A stretch of DNA of 64,000 nt, taken from positions 1-64,000 of the forward strand of contig JANOVM010000070.1 of assembly GCA_031417395.1 (NCBI GenBank), given 5' to 3'. The stretch comes from JADKIH01 sp031417395 (lineage in GTDB: Bacteria; Bacteroidota; Bacteroidia; AKYH767-A; 2013-40CM-41-45). Numbering within the stretch: the first letter of the stretch is position 1; the number at the start of each line of letters is the position of its first letter. Of this stretch, positions 8,035 through 16,975 are shown in pieces. The notes beneath the pieces were generated by a model. That model had not been told where the DNA came from. It worked only from the letters and a program-made list of their open reading frames with translations, and did not search any database. The position numbers and the translations under genes were made by a program.

Positions 8035-8186
8035 ATTGGAGGATTATTTATAAAGGGCTTTTCAACGATATTGCATTTCTCACACCCCGACTTCTTCTTT
8101 CCTGAAAATTGAAGGAAAAGGCGACGAATAAAAAAAAATGATGCAGCTGCGAAAAGCACCACTAAAATGAAAAATTGTATATCCAT
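8016..8186 (-). CDS. Small membrane protein of the FeoB-associated Cys-rich type
   Basis: A 56-residue frame starting at an ATG at 8186. It begins MDIQFFILVVLF with one membrane helix (about residues 4-20), then the basic IRRLFLQFSGKKK stretch and a CEKC pair (Cys35, Cys38). This is the layout of the FeoB-associated Cys-rich membrane protein family: N-terminal helix, FSGKKK-like basic turn, C-terminal Cys motif. Members often lie next to feoB and are thought to assist ferrous iron uptake. No feoB is visible here, so the link is by family only. Two TAnnTTTG-type half-sites (minus strand, 8206-8221) precede the start. The stop lies in the loop of the shared terminator. Confidence 0.7.
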   Translation of the reverse strand: MDIQFFILVVLFAAASFFFIRRLFLQFSGKKKSGCEKCNIVEKPFINNPPIKKEFQ

Positions 8187-8205
8187 AATAGTATTTCTAC
8201 TACTT

Positions 8206-8221
8206 CAAAGATACAAAGCTA
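8206..8221 (-). promoter_or_regulatory. Candidate -7 elements for the Cys-rich mini-protein
   Basis: Read on the minus strand, TAGCTTTG (8221-8214) is directly followed by TATCTTTG (8213-8206); both match TAnnTTTG. They lie 20-35 bases upstream of the ATG at 8186. No TTTG is found at -33 spacing for either. Confidence 0.35.
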
Positions 8222-8228
8222 TTTTCAA

Positions 8229-8236
8229 TAATTTTG
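8229..8236 (+). promoter_or_regulatory. Candidate -7 element for the E1 gene
   Basis: TAATTTTG matches TAnnTTTG, 19 bases before the ATG at 8256. There is no clear -33 TTTG. It is nearly back to back with the minus-strand half-sites at 8206-8221, as expected for a divergent promoter region. Confidence 0.35.
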
Positions 8237-8255
8237 TCACGATTTAATCAGTACT

Positions 8256-10235
8256 ATGAATTACGACAGGTCAGCTTATAGTGACGATCAGCTCAGAAGT
8301 ATCTATAAAGAATTACTGCTTCCCAGACTGATTGAAGATAAAATGCTCGTTCTGCTCAGACAAGGGAAAATTGCCAAATGGTTTTCCGGAATTGGACAGG
8401 AAGCAATTGCAGTTGGTATTGGCCTGGCATTGAATCAAGATGAATACATTCTGCCAATGCATAGAAACCTTGGCGTCTTTACTACCCGTAAAATTCCATT
8501 AAATCGCCTTTTTTCTCAATGGCAGGGAAAAACAGGTGGATTTACTAAAGGAAGAGACCGCTCTTTCCACTTTGGTACTCAGGAACATCATATTATTGGA
8601 ATGATTTCTCATCTGGGTCCTCAAATGGGTGTTGCCGATGGAATTGCTCTGGCTGACCTAATAAACAATAAGAAAAAAGTTACTGCAGTTTTTTCCGGTG
8701 ATGGCGGCTCCAGCGAAGGAGACTTTCACGAAAGCCTCAATGTCGCTGCTGTCTGGAACCTGCCTGTTATTTTCATTGTAGAAAACAATGGCTATGGTCT
8801 TTCAACTCCTTCAGGCGAGCAATTTAAGATGAAGCAATTCATCGATAAAGGCATTGGCTATGGAATGGAAGCTATTCAAATTGATGGCAATAATATACTT
8901 GAAACATACTCTGCCTTTTCAAAAATAGCTGAGTCTATTCGCGCTAATCCGCATCCTGTTTTAGTTGAATGTATGACCTTTAGAATGAGAGGCCACGAAG
9001 AAGCTTCAGGAACAAATTATGTTCCCCCTGCATTGTTTGAAAAATGGGGAGAAAAAGACCCATTAAATAATTTTGAAAATTTTTTACTAAAAGAAAAGAT
9101 CATTGATGAAGGTTTCATTGCTCTGACGCGCCGTGATTATAAAGTTGAAATTGAAAAAAATCTTGAAATAACATTTGCTGAGTCTAATCCTAAAGTTGAA
9201 ACTGAAACGGAGATAAAAGATATTTATCAGGAAAATATTTTACCGGTAATCAGCAATACCTCTCCTCAACAAACCGAAAAAAGATATTTAGACGCAATAA
9301 CCGATGCAATGAGAGCTGCTCTTCGAAAATATGATAAACTAATTATCATGGGACAGGATATTGCAGAATATGGCGGTGTCTTTAAAGCTACACAAGGCTT
9401 TGTAGAAGAGTTTGGCAAAGACAGAATAAGAAATACGCCTCTTTGTGAATCGGCCATCCTTGGAGCTTCTCTTGGACTTTCCATTAATGGAATGAAATCT
9501 ATTGTTGAAATGCAGTTTGCCGATTTTGTCACCTGCGGATTTAATCAGATTGTAAACAACCTTGCTAAAACGCATTATCGCTGGGGTCAAAATGCTGATG
9601 TTGTTGTACGAATGCCTACCGGCGCAGGTGTTAATGCAGGTCCTTTTCACAGTCAGTCCAATGAAGCATGGTTTGTTCATACTCCCGGACTTAAAGTTGT
9701 TTATCCTGCTTTTCCTTCCGATGCAAAAGGTCTTTTACTGGCTTCCATTGAAGACCCAAATCCTGTAATGTTCTTTGAACATAAAGCACTTTATAGAAGT
9801 ATTTCTGAAATGGTTTTCGACGATTATTATACCATTGAAATAGGGAAAGCAAAAACGGTAAAATCAGGTACGCAGGTTTCCATTATTACTTATGGACTCG
9901 GCGTTCACTGGGCTCTGGAAACACTACTCAAACATCCTGAAATATCAGCAGATCTTATCGATCTTCGAACTTTATTACCATGGGATAAAGAAGCAGTAGA
10001 AAATTCCGTTCGTAAAACCGGCAAGGTGATAATTCTTCACGAAGATACATTAACCGGTGGACTGGGAGGGGAGATAGCGGCACATATTGCTGAGCATTGC
10101 TTTGAAGAACTCGACGCTCCTGTTATCAGATCAGCAAGTCTGGATACTCCTGTTCCTATGAATGTCGATTTAGAAATGAATTTTCTTCCGAAAAAAAGAT
10201 TTGAAAATCAATTGTTGAATCTGCTAAAATTTTAA
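8256..10235 (+). CDS. 2-oxoacid dehydrogenase E1, alpha-beta fusion (branched-chain/pyruvate type)
   Basis: 659 residues joining the alpha and beta subunits of a thiamine-diphosphate-dependent E1 that decarboxylates a 2-oxoacid and passes the acyl group to lipoyl-E2. The alpha half (about 1-310) has the ThDP motif GDGGSSEGDF...ENNGYG from about residue 147. A linker precedes the beta half (about 335-659), which contains MGQDIAEYGGVFKAT, the transketolase-like pyrimidine domain, and a C-terminal swivel domain (VIILHEDTLTGG). Fused E1 is common in Bacteroidota and usually assigned to branched-chain 2-oxoacids. An E2 gene is found at about 40 kb on the minus strand; no E3 is visible. The stop overlaps the convergent patatin gene. 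Confidence 0.88.
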   Translation: MNYDRSAYSDDQLRSIYKELLLPRLIEDKMLVLLRQGKIAKWFSGIGQEAIAVGIGLALNQDEYILPMHRNLGVFTTRKIPLNRLFSQWQGKTGGFTKGRDRSFHFGTQEHHIIGMISHLGPQMGVADGIALADLINNKKKVTAVFSGDGGSSEGDFHESLNVAAVWNLPVIFIVENNGYGLSTPSGEQFKMKQFIDKGIGYGMEAIQIDGNNILETYSAFSKIAESIRANPHPVLVECMTFRMRGHEEASGTNYVPPALFEKWGEKDPLNNFENFLLKEKIIDEGFIALTRRDYKVEIEKNLEITFAESNPKVETETEIKDIYQENILPVISNTSPQQTEKRYLDAITDAMRAALRKYDKLIIMGQDIAEYGGVFKATQGFVEEFGKDRIRNTPLCESAILGASLGLSINGMKSIVEMQFADFVTCGFNQIVNNLAKTHYRWGQNADVVVRMPTGAGVNAGPFHSQSNEAWFVHTPGLKVVYPAFPSDAKGLLLASIEDPNPVMFFEHKALYRSISEMVFDDYYTIEIGKAKTVKSGTQVSIITYGLGVHWALETLLKHPEISADLIDLRTLLPWDKEAVENSVRKTGKVIILHEDTLTGGLGGEIAAHIAEHCFEELDAPVIRSASLDTPVPMNVDLEMNFLPKKRFENQLLNLLKF

Positions 10236-12577
10236 TTCAACATTTTACTTTTTATTGTTGTTTTAACACTGTCTGTATCTTCAGCCAGTAGAACAGGACT
10301 TTTTGAATCAAGATCATTCATGACTTTCAATAATGTCTTAAAGCTTTCTACATTCTCAGGAAGATAAACAGAATTGTAAACACTTTGTTTTTCTCTTGTT
10401 GTTAAATGCCAGCTTAGTGAAATATCCTGTTCTTTTGTTGGCAATTCAAATTTTATGAAGTTAAATTTCCCATTGAACCAACCCTTGGCATATTCGTACG
10501 CTTCGTCCTGATTATAATCCTGAATGGTCAAAAGGTTTCCGTAAATGTTTCCCAATGGAGTGATAATATTTTCTATTAACTTTTTGCGCGGTTTGTTTTC
10601 TATTGGACGCGATTTGTGTGAATCTCTTATATCAACAAAAATAACTCCACTGGTATTTTCCTCAATCCAGTCTTTGAAAATATAAAGAAACCTAAGCGAA
10701 CTTTTTAGTCCCGTATTGTCTCGGATACCGGCATCCATAACATGTATCTGAGGCTCGCTGGGAAGGCTTACGGCAGGTAAGATGTATGGAAATGTAGCAT
10801 TCATTCGCAAAACGCTTGTAAAACGAACATTGTCCGCCTTTTGATCCTTAAAGAGCTCACGAAACTCAACCTCATCTACTGTATTGTCAAATGTAAATGT
10901 AGAATCATCGGTATGGTTAGTCATGTAACTTATATCCTGTGGCGAAATCATCAATCTTCTACCATCGTTTACAATAGTTGGCGAAAAAATCATCATTGGA
11001 ATTATTCCGCTGGCTTCAACTTCTCTATAAGATGATAAAGGCTTATTCATAACAAAGCCGGTATTCTCGTTTAGCTGATTTTCGAAAGCATAGGCTCTGT
11101 CTTTTGCAAAAAAAGTTTCGCCTTCCTTAAATTTCTGAATATTAAAAAACAAATCACTTACTGTTACACTAAATGCAATTGGATTTAAAAGGTCCTTTCC
11201 AATGTTGTTTATGTTTTTTATACTGTTATTGCTTTTCAATAAACCAAGTCTGTTTTGAAGATATACTTCTCTGTAATAAGCAGCACCAATCATTCCACCG
11301 GAAGCACCGCAAATTAATTGAGTAGATTTAGAAAACTTATAGTTGGTAATGCTGTCGGCCATCTGCATCATTCGAAAAGACCAGATCGAAGCACGCAATC
11401 CTCCCCCGGAGCAGTTTATGAAAATCATTTTAGGCTTCTTAGAGCCTGCAATGAATTTATCCTTCCATCTTTCCAGAATTCGCAAAGTGGAATTATAATC
11501 GTCTGCTACCTGTTTGGGATTACTTAATTCATTAAATCTATCAATGCTGTAGGTCGAATTTCCTTTTTTGTATTCCATCCCATACGCTTTATTGTCTGAG
11601 TTGAAGACGCCGTATTGAGAAATAAAATTGAAAATCAGGAAAATTAATATAAACAAAGAGTTTGCCCAAGCCTTTAACCAAAACCTAAAAGCACTGCTTA
11701 ACATGATAAACATAGAAAATATCAGAATGATACTTGCTCCTGCAGGAATTTTAAAAAAAGAAAAATCTTTGAATAAACCCATTAAAATAAAAAGCCCAAA
11801 GACAATTATTTCTATGATTGCCGCATTCAAATGATTTTGCCTGAAAACGGATTCAACCATTTCATTGGAATAGTGCGCCGTATCTCTGACAAGCTTTACT
11901 TTATATGGAGTAGATAAATACGTATCCACCCGCCATATTTTTTCTCTGATTTTGTTTCTTTTTTTCTTATGAGTATGGGTGGTTTGTTTGCGTTCTTCTG
12001 ATACTAAATGCTGGGCAAAGGGCGCATTGGGATTGGAATCTGATGACTCCATTCCAAACATGAGGATAATATCTTTGTTAGTCCTGAAGAAATAGGTAAG
12101 TGTTGTAAGTACAATAAGACTCAGTCCGATAATAAATCCAATAACCTGAGAAAAAATATTCCAAACAGACTGGTATTCATTTTTCGCCTGAAAGAAAATA
12201 ATATTTATTAGATATGTTGCTACGAATAAAACGGGTATAATAAAATTATTCAGTGAAAATTTAAGAAATGGGCGCGATAGTGTCGCAATAAATGGAAACC
12301 GAAAACCGTTGACTATATAGCTGGATATGTTAAAAACCATTATGAAACTACCGGTGGTAAATCCCATTATGAAAAAGGAGGAAAACCCGACATTTCCCAT
12401 ATACTCCGGATCCAGAAATAAGTAGGGAATTCCAAAAGTATTCGAAATGGAACCTGTTACCCATCCGAAAAGGACAATCCAATACAGTAACAATAAGTGA
12501 TTCTTCTTCAGCAATACTATGAATAGCTGAATAGGGAAGGAGTAAAAAAATCGCTTATACGCCCTTGAAGATACCAT
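10232..12577 (-). CDS. Membrane-anchored patatin-like phospholipase
   Basis: 781 residues. The first about 330 contain multiple hydrophobic segments in two groups (about 20-180 and 255-335) separated by a basic region rich in Lys/Arg. The C-terminal half is a patatin domain: the oxyanion loop CSGGGLRAS at about 385, the nucleophile elbow GASGG at about 422, and the catalytic Asp in MDAGIRDNTG at about 611. Patatins are Ser-Asp dyad lipid acyl hydrolases. The membrane part suggests action on the inner-membrane lipid surface, with the substrate unknown. It overlaps the end of the convergent E1 gene at a TTAA, so no terminator separates them. Confidence 0.85.
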   Translation of the reverse strand: MVSSRAYKRFFYSFPIQLFIVLLKKNHLLLLYWIVLFGWVTGSISNTFGIPYLFLDPEYMGNVGFSSFFIMGFTTGSFIMVFNISSYIVNGFRFPFIATLSRPFLKFSLNNFIIPVLFVATYLINIIFFQAKNEYQSVWNIFSQVIGFIIGLSLIVLTTLTYFFRTNKDIILMFGMESSDSNPNAPFAQHLVSEERKQTTHTHKKKRNKIREKIWRVDTYLSTPYKVKLVRDTAHYSNEMVESVFRQNHLNAAIIEIIVFGLFILMGLFKDFSFFKIPAGASIILIFSMFIMLSSAFRFWLKAWANSLFILIFLIFNFISQYGVFNSDNKAYGMEYKKGNSTYSIDRFNELSNPKQVADDYNSTLRILERWKDKFIAGSKKPKMIFINCSGGGLRASIWSFRMMQMADSITNYKFSKSTQLICGASGGMIGAAYYREVYLQNRLGLLKSNNSIKNINNIGKDLLNPIAFSVTVSDLFFNIQKFKEGETFFAKDRAYAFENQLNENTGFVMNKPLSSYREVEASGIIPMMIFSPTIVNDGRRLMISPQDISYMTNHTDDSTFTFDNTVDEVEFRELFKDQKADNVRFTSVLRMNATFPYILPAVSLPSEPQIHVMDAGIRDNTGLKSSLRFLYIFKDWIEENTSGVIFVDIRDSHKSRPIENKPRKKLIENIITPLGNIYGNLLTIQDYNQDEAYEYAKGWFNGKFNFIKFELPTKEQDISLSWHLTTREKQSVYNSVYLPENVESFKTLLKVMNDLDSKSPVLLAEDTDSVKTTIKSKMLN

Positions 12578-12662
12578 GAGTCAATTTAACGAAAGTTAAA
12601 ACGAAAAATTACATTTTCGCATTATTATCTTACGTTAAACTTAATCAAAGGTTCATTTGTTG

Positions 12663-14315
12663 TCAATTCATTTTTTGTTCAACAACTGAAAGAATCTCGG
12701 CTTCTTTTATCAATGTTAAGTCACGTATTTCACCCGCTTCTTTCAATATTTTAGAAACATAAGGGTCTTCTTTCATCGAGCCTCCATTAATTCTTACATT
12801 TAAATAGGCTCCCAAAACTGCTGAGCGCGCACACAATGCTCCAACACCGGCATCGGAAACGGAATTGGGATTACCAATTTCTGCCATGGATTTGATGATT
12901 TCCATCGATTCTAAGGATAATTTCATTACCCTGAAGGGAACTTCAATTGCATAAACAGTGGCTGCGTCTATCGCTTTCTTACGGACTGATTTTTCTTCAT
13001 CACTGCCTTTGGGCAGACCGAAAGCATCCATAATCTTGTTAAAAGCCCTTGTGTCCTCATCCGTAAGATCTAACAACATTTTTTTCAGACGCTGCCCTTT
13101 TTCCGCCCACTTTGAAAACTCTTCCCATCGCTCATCCCAGCCCTTTTTATGAGAAGAGAGATTGGCTACCATCGTTCCCAAAGAAACTCCAAGTGCTCCT
13201 ACATAGGCAGAAATTGATCCGCCTCCGGGAGCAGGTGATTCCGAAGCTGTTTCATCGGCGAAACCTGTAAGTGACATCCTAACAAGTTTATCATTTCCCT
13301 TTTCTTCCAATAGGTATTCTATAATTCTCTCTTCAGGTATAAAAGGAGTAAGTTCATTTAAACCTAGTGTTTTAATTGCTATTCTTATCAATTCCTTTTC
13401 AGAAACCCCTGATGACCTGTTTTGTTTTTCCAGAAAAAACCTGCCGGCATCAGTTAATGCCTTAATTGGAACCAATCCAACCAGTTCAGACCCTGTTACC
13501 CGCATACCCCGGGCAATTGCACTCTTCTCACACTCATGAAAAGCAATATGCAAAGGTGTAACATTAATATTAGTCAGGTTCATGCTTACCTGAGCCAAAC
13601 CGTATTCTTCTATAAACCATCCTATGGCTTTTACCGACTTGCATGTACCGGCAACAACAACTTCTTCTCCTTTTTCATTCTTAACCTTTCTTCCATTCTC
13701 GCGCACATCAAAGGCTACTGAATTGGCCCTTCGAACAGATGTAGTATTGATATTAACATTGTATGCAACAAGAAAATCACGCACACCTATAACACTGGCC
13801 CCGCTTTTAGCATTGAATTCTGCAGGTCCAAAATCAGGCTGCCATTCCTTTAATTTTATCTTTTTGAAATAACCCTCGTACTCTCCCGCACGAATGACAC
13901 TTAAATTTTTACGGGAGGGATTGCTCTGTGCATCTTCATACAGATAAACAGGGATTTTAAGATTGTTTCCAACACGTTCGCCCAGCTTCTTTGCATAAAT
14001 AATTGTTTCTTCATTGGTAATATTCGAAATTGGAATTAACGGACAAACATCTGTTGCTCCCATGCGGGGGTGCTCTCCTTTATGCTTGCTCATATCAATG
14101 AGTTCAGAAGCTTTTTCAATTGCTCTGTAAGCCGCCTCAATAACAGCTTCAGGCTCTCCCACAAAAGTTACTACGGTCCTGTTTGTTGCTTTTCCCGGAT
14201 CAACATTCAGTAGTCTGATTCCTTCTACACTCTCAATCCTGTCTGTTATCTGTTTAATAATTCCCATGTCCCTTCCTTCACTGAAATTGGGTACACATTC
14301 AATTAATTTTTTCAT
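12663..14315 (-). CDS. ftcD: Bifunctional glutamate formimidoyltransferase / formimidoyl-THF cyclodeaminase
   Basis: 550 residues with both FTCD activities. The N-terminal formiminotransferase (about 1-330) begins with the ECVPNFSEGRD signature and has KGEHPRMGATDVCP around the catalytic His. The cyclodeaminase (about 340-550) has SPAPGGGSISAYVGALG, typical of FchA-type domains. It moves the formimino group from formiminoglutamate to tetrahydrofolate and deaminates the product, giving glutamate and methenyl-THF at the end of histidine breakdown. It starts 34 bases after hutI on the same strand, so the two are probably one operon. Confidence 0.95.
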   Translation of the reverse strand: MKKLIECVPNFSEGRDMGIIKQITDRIESVEGIRLLNVDPGKATNRTVVTFVGEPEAVIEAAYRAIEKASELIDMSKHKGEHPRMGATDVCPLIPISNITNEETIIYAKKLGERVGNNLKIPVYLYEDAQSNPSRKNLSVIRAGEYEGYFKKIKLKEWQPDFGPAEFNAKSGASVIGVRDFLVAYNVNINTTSVRRANSVAFDVRENGRKVKNEKGEEVVVAGTCKSVKAIGWFIEEYGLAQVSMNLTNINVTPLHIAFHECEKSAIARGMRVTGSELVGLVPIKALTDAGRFFLEKQNRSSGVSEKELIRIAIKTLGLNELTPFIPEERIIEYLLEEKGNDKLVRMSLTGFADETASESPAPGGGSISAYVGALGVSLGTMVANLSSHKKGWDERWEEFSKWAEKGQRLKKMLLDLTDEDTRAFNKIMDAFGLPKGSDEEKSVRKKAIDAATVYAIEVPFRVMKLSLESMEIIKSMAEIGNPNSVSDAGVGALCARSAVLGAYLNVRINGGSMKEDPYVSKILKEAGEIRDLTLIKEAEILSVVEQKMN

Positions 14316-14349
14316 TATCTTTTAATTAAATATCATGTTTGAATAATTT

Positions 14350-15618
14350 CTAAAAACTATTTTTATTCATTAATTTACCATTAAGTATAATCCTGTCCGC
14401 TAAATTACTTCCAAAAGAATAAGGAAGAAATGAATAGGAGGGGATTTCTTTTGTAATAAACAAATTCGCCTTTTTCCCAATGGCAATACTTCCTGTTTCA
14501 TGACTTAAATTTATGGCATAAGCAGAATTAGTTGTGGCAGCAAGTATGGCTTCTTCCGGTGTCATTTTGTAAAGTATACAGGCAAAGGAAACCATCTGGT
14601 TCATGTTACCACTCGGACAACTTCCCGGATTGAAATCGCTTGAAATGGCAACTGACAAGCCTGCATTAATCATATCTCTTGCAGGAGGATTTTGAAGGCC
14701 TAAAAAAAACTGTGCACCGGGAAGCAAAACCGGCATGGTCTCAGATTTTTTAAGAAGCAGAATATCTTCTGCACTTGCAAATTCCAAATGGTCTACACTC
14801 CTGGCATTCGATTCTATTCCCGCCTGTATTCCCCCCGAATGTGAAAGCTGCTCTGCATGTACTTTTGGAATAATACCAAATCTATTTGCAGCATTAAAAA
14901 GCTCCAGAGCATCCTCTTTTGTAAAGTAATTCTTTTCACAAAAAATATCACAATAGTCAGCAAGCTTTTCTTCTGCTATTGCCGGAAGCATTTCATTAAT
15001 CAACAATTTTAGATAATCCCTTTTATTTCCTTTATATTCCTGCGGAACAGCATGTGCGCCCAAAAAAGTCGAACGAATTGTTAGTGATGATTTTTCCTTT
15101 AATCGTTTAATAACTCGCAGCATTTTTAATTCGCTTTCCATGTCCAGTCCATATCCGCTTTTTATTTCTACAGATCCTGTTCCCAAAAGCATAATTTCAT
15201 TTAAACGATTTTTTGCACTTTCGAATAAATCATCTTCAGAAGCCAGCCTGAGTCTGGCAGCTGATTGAAGTATGCCACCGCCACGTTCGGCAATTTCTTC
15301 ATAACTTAGTCCATTTAACCTTCCAACGAATTCATTTTCCCTGCTTCCTGCATAAACCAGATGCGTATGAGAATCAACCCAGGATGGAAATACATGTCCG
15401 CCGGCAGCATCTATTTCAGTAAGCTGCAAATGATTCATACGTATATCCCTAAGTTTATCTTCTGAAGATATTCCGAAAGAATGAATTCTGTCATCTTTTA
15501 TGAGCAGATAAGCATCTGAAACAGTCTTCAGGCTTTTCATTTCCTCTCCGCAATATCTCAACCGAATCTGCTCTTCGACATGCACAAGGAATTTGATGTT
15601 TTTGATTAATAGGCTCAT
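14350..15618 (-). CDS. hutI: Imidazolonepropionase HutI
   Basis: 422-residue amidohydrolase that opens imidazolone-5-propionate to formiminoglutamate in histidine degradation. The metal motif HTH appears in WVDSHTHLVYAGSR at about residue 80, followed by ERGGGILQSA. AHAVP and VHAEQLSH carry further metal and substrate histidines. The C-terminal region has SSDFNPGS with the metal Asp. The length fits the family. It is the upstream gene of a hutI-ftcD pair. Histidine ammonia-lyase and urocanase are not in the window. Confidence 0.95.
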   Translation of the reverse strand: MSLLIKNIKFLVHVEEQIRLRYCGEEMKSLKTVSDAYLLIKDDRIHSFGISSEDKLRDIRMNHLQLTEIDAAGGHVFPSWVDSHTHLVYAGSRENEFVGRLNGLSYEEIAERGGGILQSAARLRLASEDDLFESAKNRLNEIMLLGTGSVEIKSGYGLDMESELKMLRVIKRLKEKSSLTIRSTFLGAHAVPQEYKGNKRDYLKLLINEMLPAIAEEKLADYCDIFCEKNYFTKEDALELFNAANRFGIIPKVHAEQLSHSGGIQAGIESNARSVDHLEFASAEDILLLKKSETMPVLLPGAQFFLGLQNPPARDMINAGLSVAISSDFNPGSCPSGNMNQMVSFACILYKMTPEEAILAATTNSAYAINLSHETGSIAIGKKANLFITKEIPSYSFLPYSFGSNLADRIILNGKLMNKNSF

Positions 15619-15729
15619 AAAGGCGGATTCGTGCCCGAAAATAACAATTTAACCTTCAATTACCGAGTCAATACATGGTGAATAAAGTGAAAGTTTTTTT
15701 CTTTTTCTTCATTTACATGAAACTTAAAC

Positions 15730-15762
15730 AATTAACAATTTAGGGGTATTTTATTGTTAATT
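15730..15762. promoter_or_regulatory. Inverted repeat between hutI and aroC
   Basis: Perfect 10-base arms AATTAACAAT / ATTGTTAATT separated by 13 bases, in the 199-base gap between divergent hutI and aroC. It could be an operator for either gene. AT-rich arms reduce its weight. Confidence 0.3.
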
Positions 15763-15817
15763 CCTGTTGCCTTTTGTACAAAATAGCAATTAACTAAAAG
15801 AGTAATTTCGCTTTCCC

Positions 15818-16912
15818 ATGGCAGGAAATACATTCGGTAAAATTTTCACCCTAACAACCTTTGGAGAATCGCACGGTCCTTCCATTGGAGGCATAATCGA
15901 TGGTTGTCCGGCTGGATTAAAAGTCAATTTAGAAAAAATTCGATCTGAATTAAGCAGAAGAAAGCCCGGTCAATCAATCGTTACTACTGACCGTAAAGAA
16001 GCAGATGAATTTGAAATTGTTTCAGGATTGCTGGATGCAATAACAACAGGCGCTCCAATAACATTTATTATTAGGAATATGGATTATATTCCTTCTGATT
16101 ATGAATCGCTAAAAAATGTTTTCCGTCCTTCTCATGCCGATTATACTTACCAGACTAAATACGGTTTGCGCGATTATAAAGGTGGCGGCCGTTCCAGTGC
16201 CCGCGAAACTGCTGCCCGGGTTTTAGGTGGTGCTGTCGCGAAACAATTGCTTGATCTGTCAGGAATAAAAATAAATGCTTTCGTTTCTCAAATCGGTTCA
16301 ATAAAACTGGAAAAAGAATTTTCTGAAATCGACCTTTCCCTTACAGAAAAAAGTATTGTAAGATGTCCGGATGAGAAAATTTCAGCCGATATGATTCGTT
16401 ATATCGAACAATTGAAGAAAGAAGGCGACTCAACCGGTGGAATCATTACTTGTATTATTTCTAATTCAATCACAGGATTGGGTGAACCGGTCTTCGATAA
16501 ACTTCATGCTGACCTTGGTAAAGCCATGTTAAGCATTAATGCTGCTCATGGTTTCGAATATGGAAGTGGCTTCAATGGTGCAACCATGAAGGGCTCTGAA
16601 CACAACGATCCTTTTTTAATAAAAAATGGAAAAGTAACTACTGCTACCAACAATTCCGGTGGAATACAAGGTGGAATATCCAATGGAATGGATATCTATT
16701 TCCGTATTGCATTTAAGCCTGTATCTACCATAAAAATAAACCAGTCTACGGTTAATGATTCAGGAGAATCTGTAGAACTTTCTCCTTCCGGAAGGCATGA
16801 TCCTTGTGTTGTGCCGCGAGCTGTTCCAATTGTAGAAGCGATGGCTGCTTTAGTACTTGCCGATCACCTTTTAAGAAACAGGTCTTCTACATTAACCGAA
16901 AAATCATTTTAA
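15818..16912 (+). CDS. aroC: Chorismate synthase AroC
   Basis: 364 residues. Catalyses the last shikimate-pathway step, EPSP to chorismate, using reduced FMN. Signatures are FTLTTFGESHGPSIGGIIDG at the N-terminus, GGGRSSARETAARVLGGA in the middle and SGRHDPC near the C-terminus, all three PROSITE-type AroC motifs. aroE, an earlier step of the pathway, lies about 12 kb away on the other strand. A TAATTTCG element (one mismatch from the -7 consensus) lies just upstream of the ATG. The next gene, an AsmA-like protein, follows after 63 bases. Confidence 0.97.
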   Translation: MAGNTFGKIFTLTTFGESHGPSIGGIIDGCPAGLKVNLEKIRSELSRRKPGQSIVTTDRKEADEFEIVSGLLDAITTGAPITFIIRNMDYIPSDYESLKNVFRPSHADYTYQTKYGLRDYKGGGRSSARETAARVLGGAVAKQLLDLSGIKINAFVSQIGSIKLEKEFSEIDLSLTEKSIVRCPDEKISADMIRYIEQLKKEGDSTGGIITCIISNSITGLGEPVFDKLHADLGKAMLSINAAHGFEYGSGFNGATMKGSEHNDPFLIKNGKVTTATNNSGGIQGGISNGMDIYFRIAFKPVSTIKINQSTVNDSGESVELSPSGRHDPCVVPRAVPIVEAMAALVLADHLLRNRSSTLTEKSF

Positions 16913-16975
16913 AACTGAAGTTTAACTAATCCCAAAATTGTTTTCCAAATATTCAATCAATAATTAACCAATACA

